From Rhodocyclaceae bacterium (GTDB lineage Bacteria; Pseudomonadota; Gammaproteobacteria; Burkholderiales; Usitatibacteraceae), in NCBI GenBank assembly GCA_020247545.1, contig JADCIX010000005.1, positions 1 to 64,000 on the forward strand: DNA of 64,000 nt. Reading direction: 5' to 3'. Under the pieces are notes generated by a model. The model was not told the DNA's origin. It saw only the letters and a list, made by a program, of their open reading frames with translations, and did no database searches. This document shows positions 46,356-56,106 of this stretch, one piece after another. The position numbers were made by a program, and so were the translations under genes. Each line of letters starts with the position of its first letter. Position 1 is the first letter of the stretch.

Positions 46356-49244
46356 CTACGCTGCTGTCGGCGTGCCCGCCATGTAACTCTCTAGCGGCGG
46401 ACACGAGCACAGCAAGTTGCGATCGCCGTAGACGTTATCCACCCGCGCGACCGGCACCCAGTATTTGCTGGCCTTCAAACTAGGCACTGGATACGCGGCG
46501 GCTTCGCGGGTGTAGTCATGAACCCAGTTTTCCGCCATCAACATTTGCGCTGTATGCGGTGCGTTACGCAGCGGATTGTCTTCGCGGTCGATGCGCCCTT
46601 CTTCCACCGCACGGATCTCGTGGCGAATCTGGATCATGGCATCACAAAATCGATCCAGCTCCCGTTTCGACTCGGACTCGGTTGGCTCGATCATTAATGT
46701 TCCCGCCACCGGGAAACTCATCGTTGGCGCATGAAACCCAAAATCGATCAAACGCTTTGCGATGTCTTCGTTGCTAATGCCGGTGCTTTCCCTGAGTGGA
46801 CGAATGTCCAAGATGCACTCGTGCGCCACCAAGCCTTCATTACCCGAGTAGAGCACCGGAAAATGCGCTGCCAAACGTTTCGCCACGTAGTTCGCGTTCA
46901 GAATTGCGACCTCGGTGGCGCGCCGTAAACCGGATGCGCCCATCATCGCGATGTATGCCCACGAGATCGGCAGAATAGACGCAGAACCAAATGGTGCAGC
47001 ACTGACTGGACCTACCTTGTTGTCGGAACGCATCGGATGACCTGGAAGAAATGCTGCTAGATGTGCGCGCACACCAATCGGCCCCACGCCCGGCCCACCA
47101 CCACCGTGGGGAATACAAAACGTCTTGTGCAAATTAAGGTGCGAAACATCCGAGCCAAACTTGCCCGGCTGCGCCACACCGACCAGCGCGTTTAAGTTCG
47201 CACCATCCATGTAGACCTGGCCACCACGGTCGTGGATGATCGCGCATATTTCTTTAATCGCGTCTTCAAACACGCCGTGGGTAGATGGGTAAGTCACCAT
47301 CAATGCGGCCAGCCGGTCTTTGTAGTGATCTGCCTTCGCGGTGAGGTCGGCCACGTCAACGTTGCCGTGTTCATCACACGCGGTGACCACCACTTCCATG
47401 CCGACCATCTGTGCCGAGGCGGGGTTGGTACCGTGCGCTGAGGACGGGATCAAACAAACATCGCGATGCGCCTCGCCGCGCGAGCGATGGTATGCACGAA
47501 TAGCCAACAACCCTGCGTATTCTCCCTGCGCGCCGGAGTTAGGTTGCAACGAGACCGCATCGTAGCCGGTGATTTCACACAGCTGCGATTCGAGTGTGGA
47601 GGTCAACTCTTGGTAGCCGAGTGTTTGATCCACCGGTGCAAATGGGTGGACTGCGTTAAAGCCAGGCCACGTCACCGGAATCATCTCGGTGGTGGCGTTG
47701 AGTTTCATGGTGCAAGAGCCAAGCGGAATCATGGTGCGATCCAACGCCAGGTCTTTATCCGACAGGCTGCGGAAATAACGCAACATTTCCGTTTCCGAAT
47801 GGTGTGTGTTGAATACCGGATGTGTCAGGAACGCAGAGGTGCGTTGAAGTGCCGGTGGGATCATCGAGGTCGCCTTGATATCAGCAAACTTTGGTGCGGT
47901 CTTGCCCGACACACTCGCAAAAATCGACAACAGTTGTTCAACGTCCGCCGGGCCATGGGTCTCGTCAAACGACACACCAACCACCGGATACTCCACAAAG
48001 TCGCGCAGATTGATTTCAAGTGCGAGCGCCGCATCCAAAATCTGTTTGCGCCGCTCGCCAACGCGAACCGTGATGGTATCGAATACGTGCGCGGGGATGA
48101 CTTCGTATTCGAGCTTCGCCAAGCCGGCGGCAAACGTCGCTGCCAGTGTATGTGTCCGGCGCGCGATCTCCGTCAAACCACGCGGCCCGTGATACACCGC
48201 GTACATACTCGCCATGACCGCGAGCAGAACTTGTGCGGTACAAATATTCGACGTCGCCTTCTCACGGCGGATGTGTTGTTCACGCGTCTGCATGGCAAGA
48301 CGCAGAGCACGGTTGCCTTGAGCATCCACCGACACACCTACCAAGCGACCGGGCATCGAACGTTTAAACGCGTCTTTACAAGCCAGGTAAGCCGCGTGAG
48401 GGCCACCAAAACCAAACGGCACACCAAAGCGCTGTGAGGTACCAACCACAATGTCCGCCCCCCACTCACCCGGCGGCTTTAGCAGCGTCAGTGCCAGCAG
48501 GTCGGCACAGGCGATAAACAACGCGCCCTTGGCGTGGGCTGCTGCGGCATACGGTGCCATGTCGTGGATCTGCCCTGAGGTGGACGGATACTGAACCACC
48601 ACACCAAAGTAGTCGTTGTCTTCCATGAGTGTCGGGGCAAATCCAACCTTGACCTCAAGCCCCAGCGGCTCGGCGCGGGTTTTGATTAGTGCAATCGTCT
48701 GCGGGTGGCAATCCCCCGCAACGATGATGGTGTTGGATTTTGATTTGGCTGAGCGCTTCGCTAACGTCATCGCTTCCGCAGCGGCGGTAGCTTCATCGAG
48801 GAGTGATGAATTGGAAATCTCCATCCCGGTCAGATCACAAACCATCGTCTGGAAATTCAGCAACGCTTCCAACCTGCCCTGCGAAATCTCCGGCTGATAC
48901 GGCGTATACGCGGTATACCAAGCGGGATTTTCAAGAATGTTGCGCAAAATCACGCCGGGGGTGTAATTGCCGTAATAGCCCTGTCCGATAAACGACTTGT
49001 AAACCTTGTTCTTCGCTGCGATTCGTTTTAAGTCCGCCAGCACGTCTTGTTCGGTACGCGGACCATTCAGTTCGAGCAAACCCTGTTTCAAGATTTGTTT
49101 TGGCACGATCTTGCCGATCAGGTCATCCAGCGATGCGGCACCGACTACCTTGAGCATTGCCGCCAAGTCAGCGTCATTTGGACCGATGTGACGGGCGTGA
49201 AATTCGCTGCCGTCGGCCAGCTCTGCAGGGGACATCAAATTCAT
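46356..49244 (-). CDS. gcvP: Glycine dehydrogenase (decarboxylating), P protein
   Basis: The 962-residue PLP enzyme decarboxylates glycine and passes the aminomethyl group to lipoyl-GcvH. Two fused halves are visible: [50 protein letters not shown] in the first, and [47 protein letters not shown] and [20 protein letters not shown] in the second, with the Schiff-base Lys at about 707. AGGAG suits the second ATG (49244) better than the first (49247). It is the last gene of gcvT-gcvH-gcvP. Confidence 0.97.
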   Translation of the reverse strand: MNLMSPAELADGSEFHARHIGPNDADLAAMLKVVGAASLDDLIGKIVPKQILKQGLLELNGPRTEQDVLADLKRIAAKNKVYKSFIGQGYYGNYTPGVILRNILENPAWYTAYTPYQPEISQGRLEALLNFQTMVCDLTGMEISNSSLLDEATAAAEAMTLAKRSAKSKSNTIIVAGDCHPQTIALIKTRAEPLGLEVKVGFAPTLMEDNDYFGVVVQYPSTSGQIHDMAPYAAAAHAKGALFIACADLLALTLLKPPGEWGADIVVGTSQRFGVPFGFGGPHAAYLACKDAFKRSMPGRLVGVSVDAQGNRALRLAMQTREQHIRREKATSNICTAQVLLAVMASMYAVYHGPRGLTEIARRTHTLAATFAAGLAKLEYEVIPAHVFDTITVRVGERRKQILDAALALEINLRDFVEYPVVGVSFDETHGPADVEQLLSIFASVSGKTAPKFADIKATSMIPPALQRTSAFLTHPVFNTHHSETEMLRYFRSLSDKDLALDRTMIPLGSCTMKLNATTEMIPVTWPGFNAVHPFAPVDQTLGYQELTSTLESQLCEITGYDAVSLQPNSGAQGEYAGLLAIRAYHRSRGEAHRDVCLIPSSAHGTNPASAQMVGMEVVVTACDEHGNVDVADLTAKADHYKDRLAALMVTYPSTHGVFEDAIKEICAIIHDRGGQVYMDGANLNALVGVAQPGKFGSDVSHLNLHKTFCIPHGGGGPGVGPIGVRAHLAAFLPGHPMRSDNKVGPVSAAPFGSASILPISWAYIAMMGASGLRRATEVAILNANYVAKRLAAHFPVLYSGNEGLVAHECILDIRPLRESTGISNEDIAKRLIDFGFHAPTMSFPVAGTLMIEPTESESKRELDRFCDAMIQIRHEIRAVEEGRIDREDNPLRNAPHTAQMLMAENWVHDYTREAAAYPVPSLKASKYWVPVARVDNVYGDRNLLCSCPPLESYMAGTPTAA

Positions 49245-49256
49245 CATGACTCCTGA

Positions 49257-49640
49257 TTAACCGGCGGTGGCAACCGCTTGATAGGCGGCCGCGTCCAGCA
49301 ACTTCGCGACGTCTTCCGCGTTGGCGGGCTTCATTTTGAAAATCCAGTTGTCGTATGGCGCACCGTTGAGCGACTCGGGTGCGGCGTCGAGCTCACCGTT
49401 AAACTCAGTGACTTCACCGGTCACCGGGGCATAGATATCAGAGGCTGCCTTTACTGACTCCACTACGCCGGCCGTTTCCCCTGCACTGAGGGTCTCGCCG
49501 ACTTTCACTTCACCGACAAACACCAGATCACCCAGCATCTCCTGTGCGGGATCGGTGATTCCCACGGTGAGCGTGCCGTCGGCCTCCAAGCGGATCCATT
49601 CGTGGCTCTTGGTGTATTTGAGATTGGCTGGGATGTTCAT
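49257..49640 (-). CDS. gcvH: Glycine cleavage system H protein
   Basis: A 127-residue lipoyl carrier shuttling the aminomethyl arm between P, T and L proteins. Start [19 protein letters not shown] is canonical, and the lipoylated lysine lies in [21 protein letters not shown]. The C-terminus [13 protein letters not shown] is also typical. The ATG at 49640 has GGAG seven bases upstream; upstream codons of the open frame do not belong. It lies 12 bp before gcvP and 37 bp after gcvT. The L protein gene is not in the window. Confidence 0.97.
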   Translation of the reverse strand: MNIPANLKYTKSHEWIRLEADGTLTVGITDPAQEMLGDLVFVGEVKVGETLSAGETAGVVESVKAASDIYAPVTGEVTEFNGELDAAPESLNGAPYDNWIFKMKPANAEDVAKLLDAAAYQAVATAG

Positions 49641-49677
49641 AGTGTCTCCAGAGAAAATGAATGAAGTAACTGCAGGG

Positions 49678-50760
49678 TTAGGAAATGAGGGCTTTGCCGT
49701 TGCGTACAAACGGCATTTTGACGACTTGTGCCGGCATCAACTTGCCGCGAATATCGACGTTAACCGTGTCACCCACCGCAACGGCGAGAGGCACACGCGC
49801 CATGGCCACCGAGAAACCAAGTGTCGGTGAGTGTGTCCCGCTGGTGATTTCACCATCACCGTGTGGCGTGACAACTTTCATATGGGCGCGCAACACACCG
49901 CGATCAAGCAGTTTTAAGCCGACGAACGCACTCTGTTTGCCATTTGCTTCTAGGACATTGCGGCCGATAAAGGCGCGCGGCGTTTTCAAGGCTACGGTCC
50001 AGGCCAATCCGGCATCGAACGGCGAGACGGACTCGTCCATGTCATTGCCGTAGAGATTCATGCCAGCCTCAAGACGCAACGTATCGCGTGCGCCGAGACC
50101 CGCTGGTGCCACCCCTGCCGCCTTCAACGCGTTCCAGAGCGCTGGCGCTTCAGCTGCCGGCAATACAATTTCAAAACCATCTTCGCCGGTGTAGCCGGTG
50201 CGCGCAATCATGACGTCACCTTCCACGTGTGCCGAGAAAGCAATCAGGCTCTCACTTGCCGCGCGGCGTTGCGGCCATACCGACCACACCGCTTCACGTG
50301 CAGCGGGACCTTGCACAGCGATCATGGCGAGGTCACGCCGTGGCGTGATGGTTAAGTCCGGATGTGTCGCAGAGGCTTGTTGCTGCATCCAGGAAACATC
50401 TTTCTCCGCCGTACCGGCGTTGACGACGATACGAAAATGAGACTCACTCAAAAAATAGATGATGAGATCGTCAATCACCCCACCCTGCGGGTTGAGCATG
50501 CAGGAGTACAACGCCTTGCCCGGCGTTTGTAGCTTATCCACGTTATTGGCGACGAGCGTGCGTAGGAAGCCGCGCACGTCAGCTCCCTCGATATCGACGT
50601 TGAGCATATGTGAGACATCGAACATGCCGGCGTGGTGCCGGACGTGGTGATGTTCTTCGACTTGGCTACCGTAGTGCAACGGCATTTCCCAGCCGCCGAA
50701 GTCGACCATCTTCGCGTTGCAGGCGAGGTGGGTGTCAAAAAGAGGAGTGCGTTTGAGCAT
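49678..50760 (-). CDS. gcvT: Aminomethyltransferase, T protein
   Basis: A 360-residue tetrahydrofolate-dependent aminomethyltransferase of the glycine cleavage system. [30 protein letters not shown], split by eye as RTPLFDTH and [35 protein letters not shown] and [15 protein letters not shown] are conserved. The acid in the [18 protein letters not shown] region is kept. The ATG at 50760 is preferred; extending the frame to 50859 would run into the riboswitch leader. First gene of gcvTHP. Confidence 0.97.
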   Translation of the reverse strand: MLKRTPLFDTHLACNAKMVDFGGWEMPLHYGSQVEEHHHVRHHAGMFDVSHMLNVDIEGADVRGFLRTLVANNVDKLQTPGKALYSCMLNPQGGVIDDLIIYFLSESHFRIVVNAGTAEKDVSWMQQQASATHPDLTITPRRDLAMIAVQGPAAREAVWSVWPQRRAASESLIAFSAHVEGDVMIARTGYTGEDGFEIVLPAAEAPALWNALKAAGVAPAGLGARDTLRLEAGMNLYGNDMDESVSPFDAGLAWTVALKTPRAFIGRNVLEANGKQSAFVGLKLLDRGVLRAHMKVVTPHGDGEITSGTHSPTLGFSVAMARVPLAVAVGDTVNVDIRGKLMPAQVVKMPFVRNGKALIS

Positions 50761-50936
50761 GATCTGAGGGTCCTTGGTAGATGACCCCTGCGCACCGAAA
50801 GGTGTCGGCACCGTCGCGAGCAGCGCGGAGCGGCCGGTCTTTGGAGATGGAGCGGACACGCGTTACGTGTCCGACTAGCACCGCAGACGGCGATCCCGCG
50901 CTGCACAGCAGGTGAAGACACCTTACCGTGCGCAGG
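50761..50936 (-). promoter_or_regulatory. Leader between glycine riboswitch and gcvT (expression platform)
   Basis: This 176-nt leader contains a perfect 8-bp hairpin (CGGACACG/CGTGTCCG, 50853-50873) and a long-range complementarity: minus-strand GACCCTGCGCAC (50928-50939), right after aptamer 2, pairs with GTGCGCAGGGGTC (50783-50795) just upstream of the gcvT ribosome site, with one bulged base. No hairpin is followed by a T-tract, so control is more likely at translation or through Rho. Confidence 0.55.
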
Positions 50937-51118
50937 GTCCCCTCTGTCCTTGGTGCCTGAGAGTTTCCCGGCAACTAATCCGGTATCACCTTCGGCGAGC
51001 CGCATACGGTCTGCGACTTCTCTCCAGAGTTGCCCGTCTGTGTGGTTCTCGGTACCTGAGCGATTTCGGGTGATTACGCCTTCGGCGGCTGCTTGATTGC
51101 GGCAGCGCTCTCCCACAC
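50937..51118 (-). promoter_or_regulatory. Tandem glycine riboswitch
   Basis: Two glycine aptamers in series on the minus strand upstream of gcvT. Aptamer 1 (about 51118-51046) has GGGAGAGC, GCCGCCGAAGGCG and GCTCAGGTACC. Aptamer 2 (about 51034-50937) has CTGGAGAG, CGCCGAAGGTG and CTCTCAGGCACCAAGGACAG. The GGAGAG...GCCGAAGG...CTCAGG order repeated twice is the hallmark of the gcvT class, which normally turns the glycine cleavage operon on when glycine is abundant. Confidence 0.96.
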
Positions 51119-51432
51119 GACGTGAAAGCACCGGCATTCTAGCTGATAGAGGGGTTCCATGGTTCGGATTCACAAGCGCCTCGGCAAGTGACCAAAGTCG
51201 CCTATTGGCGGGCATCTCCAAGCATTTATTGCTGAAGATGCCCGTGAAATGGCGAGTTTCGTTCCTAAATTCTTATCGAATCCGCTTTGCGAGACAGGCT
51301 TGTAATGCGCCTGCCATCCCCCACATGTAGAACGACCGCAACATTGCAGCCCACGCGTCCACTCACGTCAACATCACGCCATCCCCGCACCAACTCATCC
51401 CTCTCTCCTCCAACTTTAGTTATTGGAAAAAC
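51119..51432. other. Divergent intergenic region between riboswitch and ene-reductase gene
   Basis: About 310 bp that must contain the promoters of gcvTHP and of the flavin reductase. No clear consensus boxes or operators stand out. Confidence 0.4.
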
Positions 51433-52515
51433 ATGTCCGCTACCAAATTGTTTACACCCGTCAAAATTGGCAACATCACGCTTGCCAATCGTGCTGTCAT
51501 GTCGCCCATGACGCGAAGCCGCGCCGTTGACGCCAACACCCCAAACACGTTGATGGCGGAGTATTACGGCCAACGTGCCAGCGCCGGCCTCATCATCACC
51601 GAAGGTGCATCACCTTCACCTAACGGCATTGGATATCCGCGCATCCCCGGCTTGTACAACGCTGAACAAGTCGCCGGCTGGAAACTCACCACCGATGCGG
51701 TTCACGCCAAGGGCGGCAAGATTTACATCCAATTTATGCATACCGGCCGCGTGACCCAAGCCGCCAATCTTCCTGCAGGCGCCGAGACCGTTGGCCCGAC
51801 TGATGTCGTCTGCCCCGGCGAGATGTACACCGATAGCAAGGGCATGCAGCCGCACAGCCAACCACGCGCCATGACGCAAGCTGACATCGATCACGCTGTG
51901 GCCGAATACGCAACGGCCGCCAAACTCGCGGTTGAAGCAGGTTTTGATGGTGTCGAGTTACACGCCGCAAACGGGTATTTGATCGAACAATTTTTGAATG
52001 CCAACGTCAATACCCGCACCGACAGTTACGGTGGCTCCATCGCCGCGCGCAATCGCTTTGCACTAGAAGTTGCTCGTGCGACGGTTGCCGCTATCGGTGC
52101 CGAACGCGTTGGTATTCGTCTTTCCCCGTACGGCGTCTTTAATAGCACTGGACCGTTCGATGAGTTGGAGCCACAGTACCTAGCGCTGGTGAAAGAGCTC
52201 TCGGCGATGAAGCTTGCCTACCTACACGTGCTTGATCACTCGGCGATGGGTGCACCACCTGTGCCGGAAGCGTTCAAACTCGCCTTGCGTAAAGCCTTCG
52301 ACGGTCCGTTCATTCTTGCTGGTGGTTTCGATGCCACGACAGGCGAAGCGGCATTGAACGATGGCCGCGCCGATATGATCGGTTATGCACGGGCGTTTTT
52401 GGCGAACCCGGATTTGGTCGCGCGCATGCAAAAAGGAGCGGCACTGAATGCACCAGACATGTCGACGTTTTATACACCGGGACCGAAGGGGTACACCGAT
52501 TACCCCACTCTGTAA
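51433..52515 (+). CDS. Old Yellow Enzyme family ene-reductase (NemA-like)
   Basis: A 360-residue FMN-dependent alkene reductase. Start LFTPVKIGNITLANRAVMSP, PMTRSRA, IYIQFMHTGRV, the substrate-binding pair in GVELHAANGYLIEQFLN (His and Asn of HAAN), DSYGGSIAARNRFALEV, VGIRLSPYG and the phosphate-binding ILAGGFD plus IGYARAFLANPDL are diagnostic. Relatives reduce activated alkenes, nitroesters or N-ethylmaleimide; the physiological substrate is unknown. Weak ribosome site (GGAAAAAC). Ends at a strong bidirectional terminator. Confidence 0.95.
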   Translation: MSATKLFTPVKIGNITLANRAVMSPMTRSRAVDANTPNTLMAEYYGQRASAGLIITEGASPSPNGIGYPRIPGLYNAEQVAGWKLTTDAVHAKGGKIYIQFMHTGRVTQAANLPAGAETVGPTDVVCPGEMYTDSKGMQPHSQPRAMTQADIDHAVAEYATAAKLAVEAGFDGVELHAANGYLIEQFLNANVNTRTDSYGGSIAARNRFALEVARATVAAIGAERVGIRLSPYGVFNSTGPFDELEPQYLALVKELSAMKLAYLHVLDHSAMGAPPVPEAFKLALRKAFDGPFILAGGFDATTGEAALNDGRADMIGYARAFLANPDLVARMQKGAALNAPDMSTFYTPGPKGYTDYPTL

Positions 52516-52539
52516 TGCCAACCTGATCCACGTAGGCAC

Positions 52540-52570
52540 AATAAACCCAGCCGAGGCTGGGTTTATTGTT
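52540..52570. terminator. Bidirectional rho-independent terminator
   Basis: AATAAACCCAGC pairs perfectly with GCTGGGTTTATT around CGAG. The A-rich left and T-rich right flanks allow it to serve both the ene-reductase gene (plus) and the convergent NHL-repeat gene (minus). Confidence 0.92.
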
Positions 52571-52632
52571 GGTGCTTCTTTCAAAGGCTGACTGGTCGTC
52601 GGAATGCTCTTCCCCGTACGGTACTTTGGCAA

Positions 52633-55572
52633 CTATCTATTGACCATCCGATACCCTGCTGGAACCTGTCCCGCTTCGACGAACCTTGCGGGCTGCGAGC
52701 TGAAGGCGCTTTCGAGATTCTCAAGGCGCATGATCTGGCGATCAGGTCGCATAAACAGGATGACATCTGGGCCTTGTCCAAACGAAGCCTTATCCTTCCC
52801 GAGATAAATCCAATCTCGCCCCGAAGCAGGTAAAACTTGTAGCGAACTGCTCAAGACCGTCGATGTCGAGGTGCATGCCGCATTCGGATCGTCGGGATTA
52901 GCTGCTGCGCCTGGCAAGTCGACACCAAAACCTGACATTTTCAACAGGCTAAGTTCACCAGTGGTGGGGTTGCGGATCAGCACCTCCCCGCCCACTCCAC
53001 TTTGCGTGAATCGACCTACTGCCAAGGGCACAAAGCCATTGGGTACACGTCCGCCCGACACGTTAGCGCACGTTCTTGCAGGCGTTGCCATTAACACCCG
53101 AATGTCACCAGTTGGACTCACATAGAAAAGTTCGTCCGCACCATCGCGGTTGATGTCTAACGCACCGAGCAGTGTCCAATCCAACGGCGCTCCACCGCGT
53201 TTGCGCACTTGTTCGACTTGTCCATTGCGCATGAACCATATGTAGGAAACACCAGTGTCGTTCGAACCCGGCTCGAGGTACCGCCAAACCAAGTCACCGA
53301 AACCGTCACCATCGAGATCGCCCGAAGCCTGGACTTGCCAGTTGAGACGAACGTTTCGCATGGGCGTCAATTGCGTACTCTGATAGGTCAGCCAAGCCGA
53401 GACCGGTCCGAAGCCATCCGTTTGGTCGACTTTTTGAAAGATGACGTCATTCCAAACATCACGATTGAGATCCAAGTGTCTGAGTACACGGTAGCCGGGG
53501 CCAGGTGTCCGCAGCGGCGTGAATATGTACGGCCCGTTAGACGACTTGCCACCAACCATCAAGCCGCCATTCGTGGAAGACCACAAAGGACCGTATGCCT
53601 CTCTGATGAACGAACTATCCGCTGCCGTCAACCCGGCAAATGAGATGCGGTCGATATTCGTGATCCGTGAGACGTAAAAGCCAACGCCGACACAGCTTGT
53701 CACCCCTGCGGTTATGGGACGAAAAACATCGTAAACAGGATCGGTGCCAATGGTACACGAGCGCCAACCCGAAAAGGCGCTCGCATTCTCTACGAACGGA
53801 TTTCCCGCATCGGCTCCCAGAGTGAGCAAGTCTCCGCCGTTGACATCGATCACACACGTTGCAGTGCATGAGGCTAGCCGCATGCCGCGGGAGTTCACGA
53901 CAACCGTACCCGTTCCAGTGCCGAAGAATTCGATCCTCAGCTTCACTGAGATCAGCTCGAAGCGCGCGCGCGCCACGATGTCCCTCGGAGGAAAACTCTG
54001 ATTGATCGTCCGATTACAGGTTGCGTCCGTAACTCCGGCGCACTCTCCCTCCCAGCCGACGAATCGTGAGCCCGGCGCAGGGTCGGCAATGAACTGGACT
54101 GGCGTGCCGTTAAAAAAACCAATCACACAGCTGGAACGACATTCAACGGTCGCTGGATTGGTGCGTATGGTTCCCGAACCGGTGCCAACCGCTTCAAGCT
54201 TAATGTCCGTTGGCGATCCGAAGAACGCATTAACAGGCGCTGTCGAGCCCGGCGTTACCACGCATGACAATTGCGACCCGCTACAGCCGCCACTCCAGTT
54301 GACAAATCTAGCCGGCGTTGTTGGTAGCGCCGTCAAACTTACTGTTGTACCGAATGGATACTGCCAGCAATTCGCCCCACACGACACGCCCATTGGTGTA
54401 GGCAAAACGCTACCCGCGCCAAATACGTTCACCAGGACTTGCGTAGGATCACCTGGGTTCAGCGGTGTAAGCTGCTCGATTTTTGTCTCGCCGGTGCGGA
54501 GGTAACCCGACAGATAAAGAACGCCGCTGGGTGCACGTACGATACCGCTGGAAACGACACGACGGTTAACGGCAGCCGTTACGTCGTCGGTCTCATTGTA
54601 GTATCCGGTCCCAGCAACGCGGCTTACGATGGTTGTATCGCGATCCACGCGAAAAACGCCGCCGAAACGGTGGTCTGCCACCAACAGGTGGCCATCAGCA
54701 TCAAACTCAAGCGCATATGGCGTTTGAAACCTGAAGTCTCGCGCGGGAATGTTTACGGCGGCGGGGATGCCGTCAAGCTGAGAGGACCGGCGACTTTCAT
54801 TTACGTAGACGGTGACTTGCCCATCGCTTGGGGAGAATCGCATTACCCCGCCGCAACTCCCTTCGGCGATAAAAACATCGCCGTTGCCTGCCACGATAGC
54901 GTCGAGCGGCCAGCATAGGGAAACCTGACTTGTCGCACCTGTACTCTGCGTACCGCCCCCAACAAGAGTGGTAATGCCCCCCGTTTGCAGGTCAACACGT
55001 CTCAACCGGTAATTCTCGGTGTCAGCGATCAATAGTGCGCCGGCCGGGTCGTAACCGAGCCCGCGCGGAAAACGTAATTTTGCTGAGGTGGCAGCGCCAC
55101 CGTCACCGCTAAAGCCGGCCTCGCCGGTACCTGCAAGCGTTGAAATCAGGCCAGAATTGATGTCGATACGTCGAATCCGTTGGTCCTGTGAGTCTGCCAC
55201 GTAGATGTTGCCCTCACCATCAATCGCGAGGTCGTAGGCGCTGCGAAGCTTGGCCGATGTAGCCGGGCCGCCGTCGCCACTGTAGCCCTCCTCACCCGTT
55301 CCTGCGACGACCGTCACTGACCCCGTTCGCGGATCAAATCGCATGACCTGCGCCTTGTCTGAAAAGACAATGTTGCCCGAAGACTCAACGGCGATACCAT
55401 ATGGCAACTTTGGCACGTAGGACGTCACGCTATCGCCCACCAACGTGCGCACGTTGTAACTAGTCTGCGCATAAAGCGAGGCTGCTTGTATTGCAAACAA
55501 AACAACAGCAAGTTGCACAAACTGCATTGCGCTGATGTGTGGCTTACAACCGAAGCGAAGTCTTTGGATCAT
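52633..55572 (-). CDS. Large exported NHL-repeat / InlB-repeat / FG-GAP protein
   Basis: A 979-residue secreted protein of unknown role. Signal peptide ends at SLYAQ (about residue 36). An NHL-type propeller (about 40-370) contains repeated GTGEEGYSGDGGPATSAKLR-like and IYVADSQDQRIRRID segments. About 390-660 holds three cysteine-paired beta repeats of the divergent InlB type (GAGSVLPTPMGVSCGANC, GSGTIRTNPATVECRSSC, GTGTVVVNSRGMRLASCTATC). The last part resembles FG-GAP/VCBS propeller repeats (DLNRDVWNDVIFQKVD, DLDGDGFGDLVWRY). ATG at 55572 is chosen; an internal ATG at 55527 would also leave a signal peptide. Likely surface-bound or released. Confidence 0.85.
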   Translation of the reverse strand: MIQRLRFGCKPHISAMQFVQLAVVLFAIQAASLYAQTSYNVRTLVGDSVTSYVPKLPYGIAVESSGNIVFSDKAQVMRFDPRTGSVTVVAGTGEEGYSGDGGPATSAKLRSAYDLAIDGEGNIYVADSQDQRIRRIDINSGLISTLAGTGEAGFSGDGGAATSAKLRFPRGLGYDPAGALLIADTENYRLRRVDLQTGGITTLVGGGTQSTGATSQVSLCWPLDAIVAGNGDVFIAEGSCGGVMRFSPSDGQVTVYVNESRRSSQLDGIPAAVNIPARDFRFQTPYALEFDADGHLLVADHRFGGVFRVDRDTTIVSRVAGTGYYNETDDVTAAVNRRVVSSGIVRAPSGVLYLSGYLRTGETKIEQLTPLNPGDPTQVLVNVFGAGSVLPTPMGVSCGANCWQYPFGTTVSLTALPTTPARFVNWSGGCSGSQLSCVVTPGSTAPVNAFFGSPTDIKLEAVGTGSGTIRTNPATVECRSSCVIGFFNGTPVQFIADPAPGSRFVGWEGECAGVTDATCNRTINQSFPPRDIVARARFELISVKLRIEFFGTGTGTVVVNSRGMRLASCTATCVIDVNGGDLLTLGADAGNPFVENASAFSGWRSCTIGTDPVYDVFRPITAGVTSCVGVGFYVSRITNIDRISFAGLTAADSSFIREAYGPLWSSTNGGLMVGGKSSNGPYIFTPLRTPGPGYRVLRHLDLNRDVWNDVIFQKVDQTDGFGPVSAWLTYQSTQLTPMRNVRLNWQVQASGDLDGDGFGDLVWRYLEPGSNDTGVSYIWFMRNGQVEQVRKRGGAPLDWTLLGALDINRDGADELFYVSPTGDIRVLMATPARTCANVSGGRVPNGFVPLAVGRFTQSGVGGEVLIRNPTTGELSLLKMSGFGVDLPGAAANPDDPNAACTSTSTVLSSSLQVLPASGRDWIYLGKDKASFGQGPDVILFMRPDRQIMRLENLESAFSSQPARFVEAGQVPAGYRMVNR

Positions 55573-55701
55573 GGCGAATAGGTGTTTGCACAGTCCCGCG
55601 CAGCACGGGAAATCGTGAATTGACCAGATTATGGCCAATTACCCTATTGTCGTCTAGGCGTGCACGAACAGCGGTGTCAGCGGCGAGCCAGCGTCCGAGG
55701 A

Positions 55702-56106
55702 TTACCTCGGCAGCACCCTCACCGCCTCCACCAGCTGCGCAAATGTCACCGGCTTTGACAACAGCGCCGCACCAGCGGCATCAGCGACTTCGCGCTTCAT
55801 CGCGCCATCGGCAAGGGAAGAGATAAAGATCACGCGACGTACGGACTTCGGATTGCGGTTGCGCGCGTTTTTGAGGAAGCTTAATCCAGAAAGTTTGGGC
55901 ATCCGGATATCGCACAAGACCAAATCAAATACATGCTCGCCGCAGAGATTTAGCGCCTCCATGCCGTCAGTTGCGGTCACCACGTCGTAGCCCATTTCTC
56001 TCAGGCAATTAGACAGCCAGTCGAGCATGGTCTCGTCGTCTTCAACGGCGAGTGCCTTGAGCTTTGGCTCCGCCGCAACTTTCACGGTCGAGACTTCGAG
56101 GTTCAC
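55702..56106 (-). CDS. Stand-alone CheY-like receiver protein
   Basis: A 134-residue receiver domain without an output domain. Acidic pocket LAVEDDETMLDWL, phosphoacceptor Asp in FDLVLCDIRMPKLSGLSFL, the Ser/Thr switch in VIFISSLAD and Lys in ALLSKPVTFAQL are intact. The GTG at 56106 overlaps the stop of the decarboxylase gene (GTGA), indicating coupled translation. An ATG nine codons upstream exists but lies within the decarboxylase. Its kinase is not adjacent. Confidence 0.88.
   Translation of the reverse strand: MNLEVSTVKVAAEPKLKALAVEDDETMLDWLSNCLREMGYDVVTATDGMEALNLCGEHVFDLVLCDIRMPKLSGLSFLKNARNRNPKSVRRVIFISSLADGAMKREVADAAGAALLSKPVTFAQLVEAVRVLPR

Noticed and set aside
47466-48437. 323-codon open frame antisense to gcvP
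   Set aside because: It lies wholly inside a strongly conserved gene, its translation is rich in Arg, His and Gln with no motifs, and there is no ribosome site; a shadow frame of GC-rich coding DNA.
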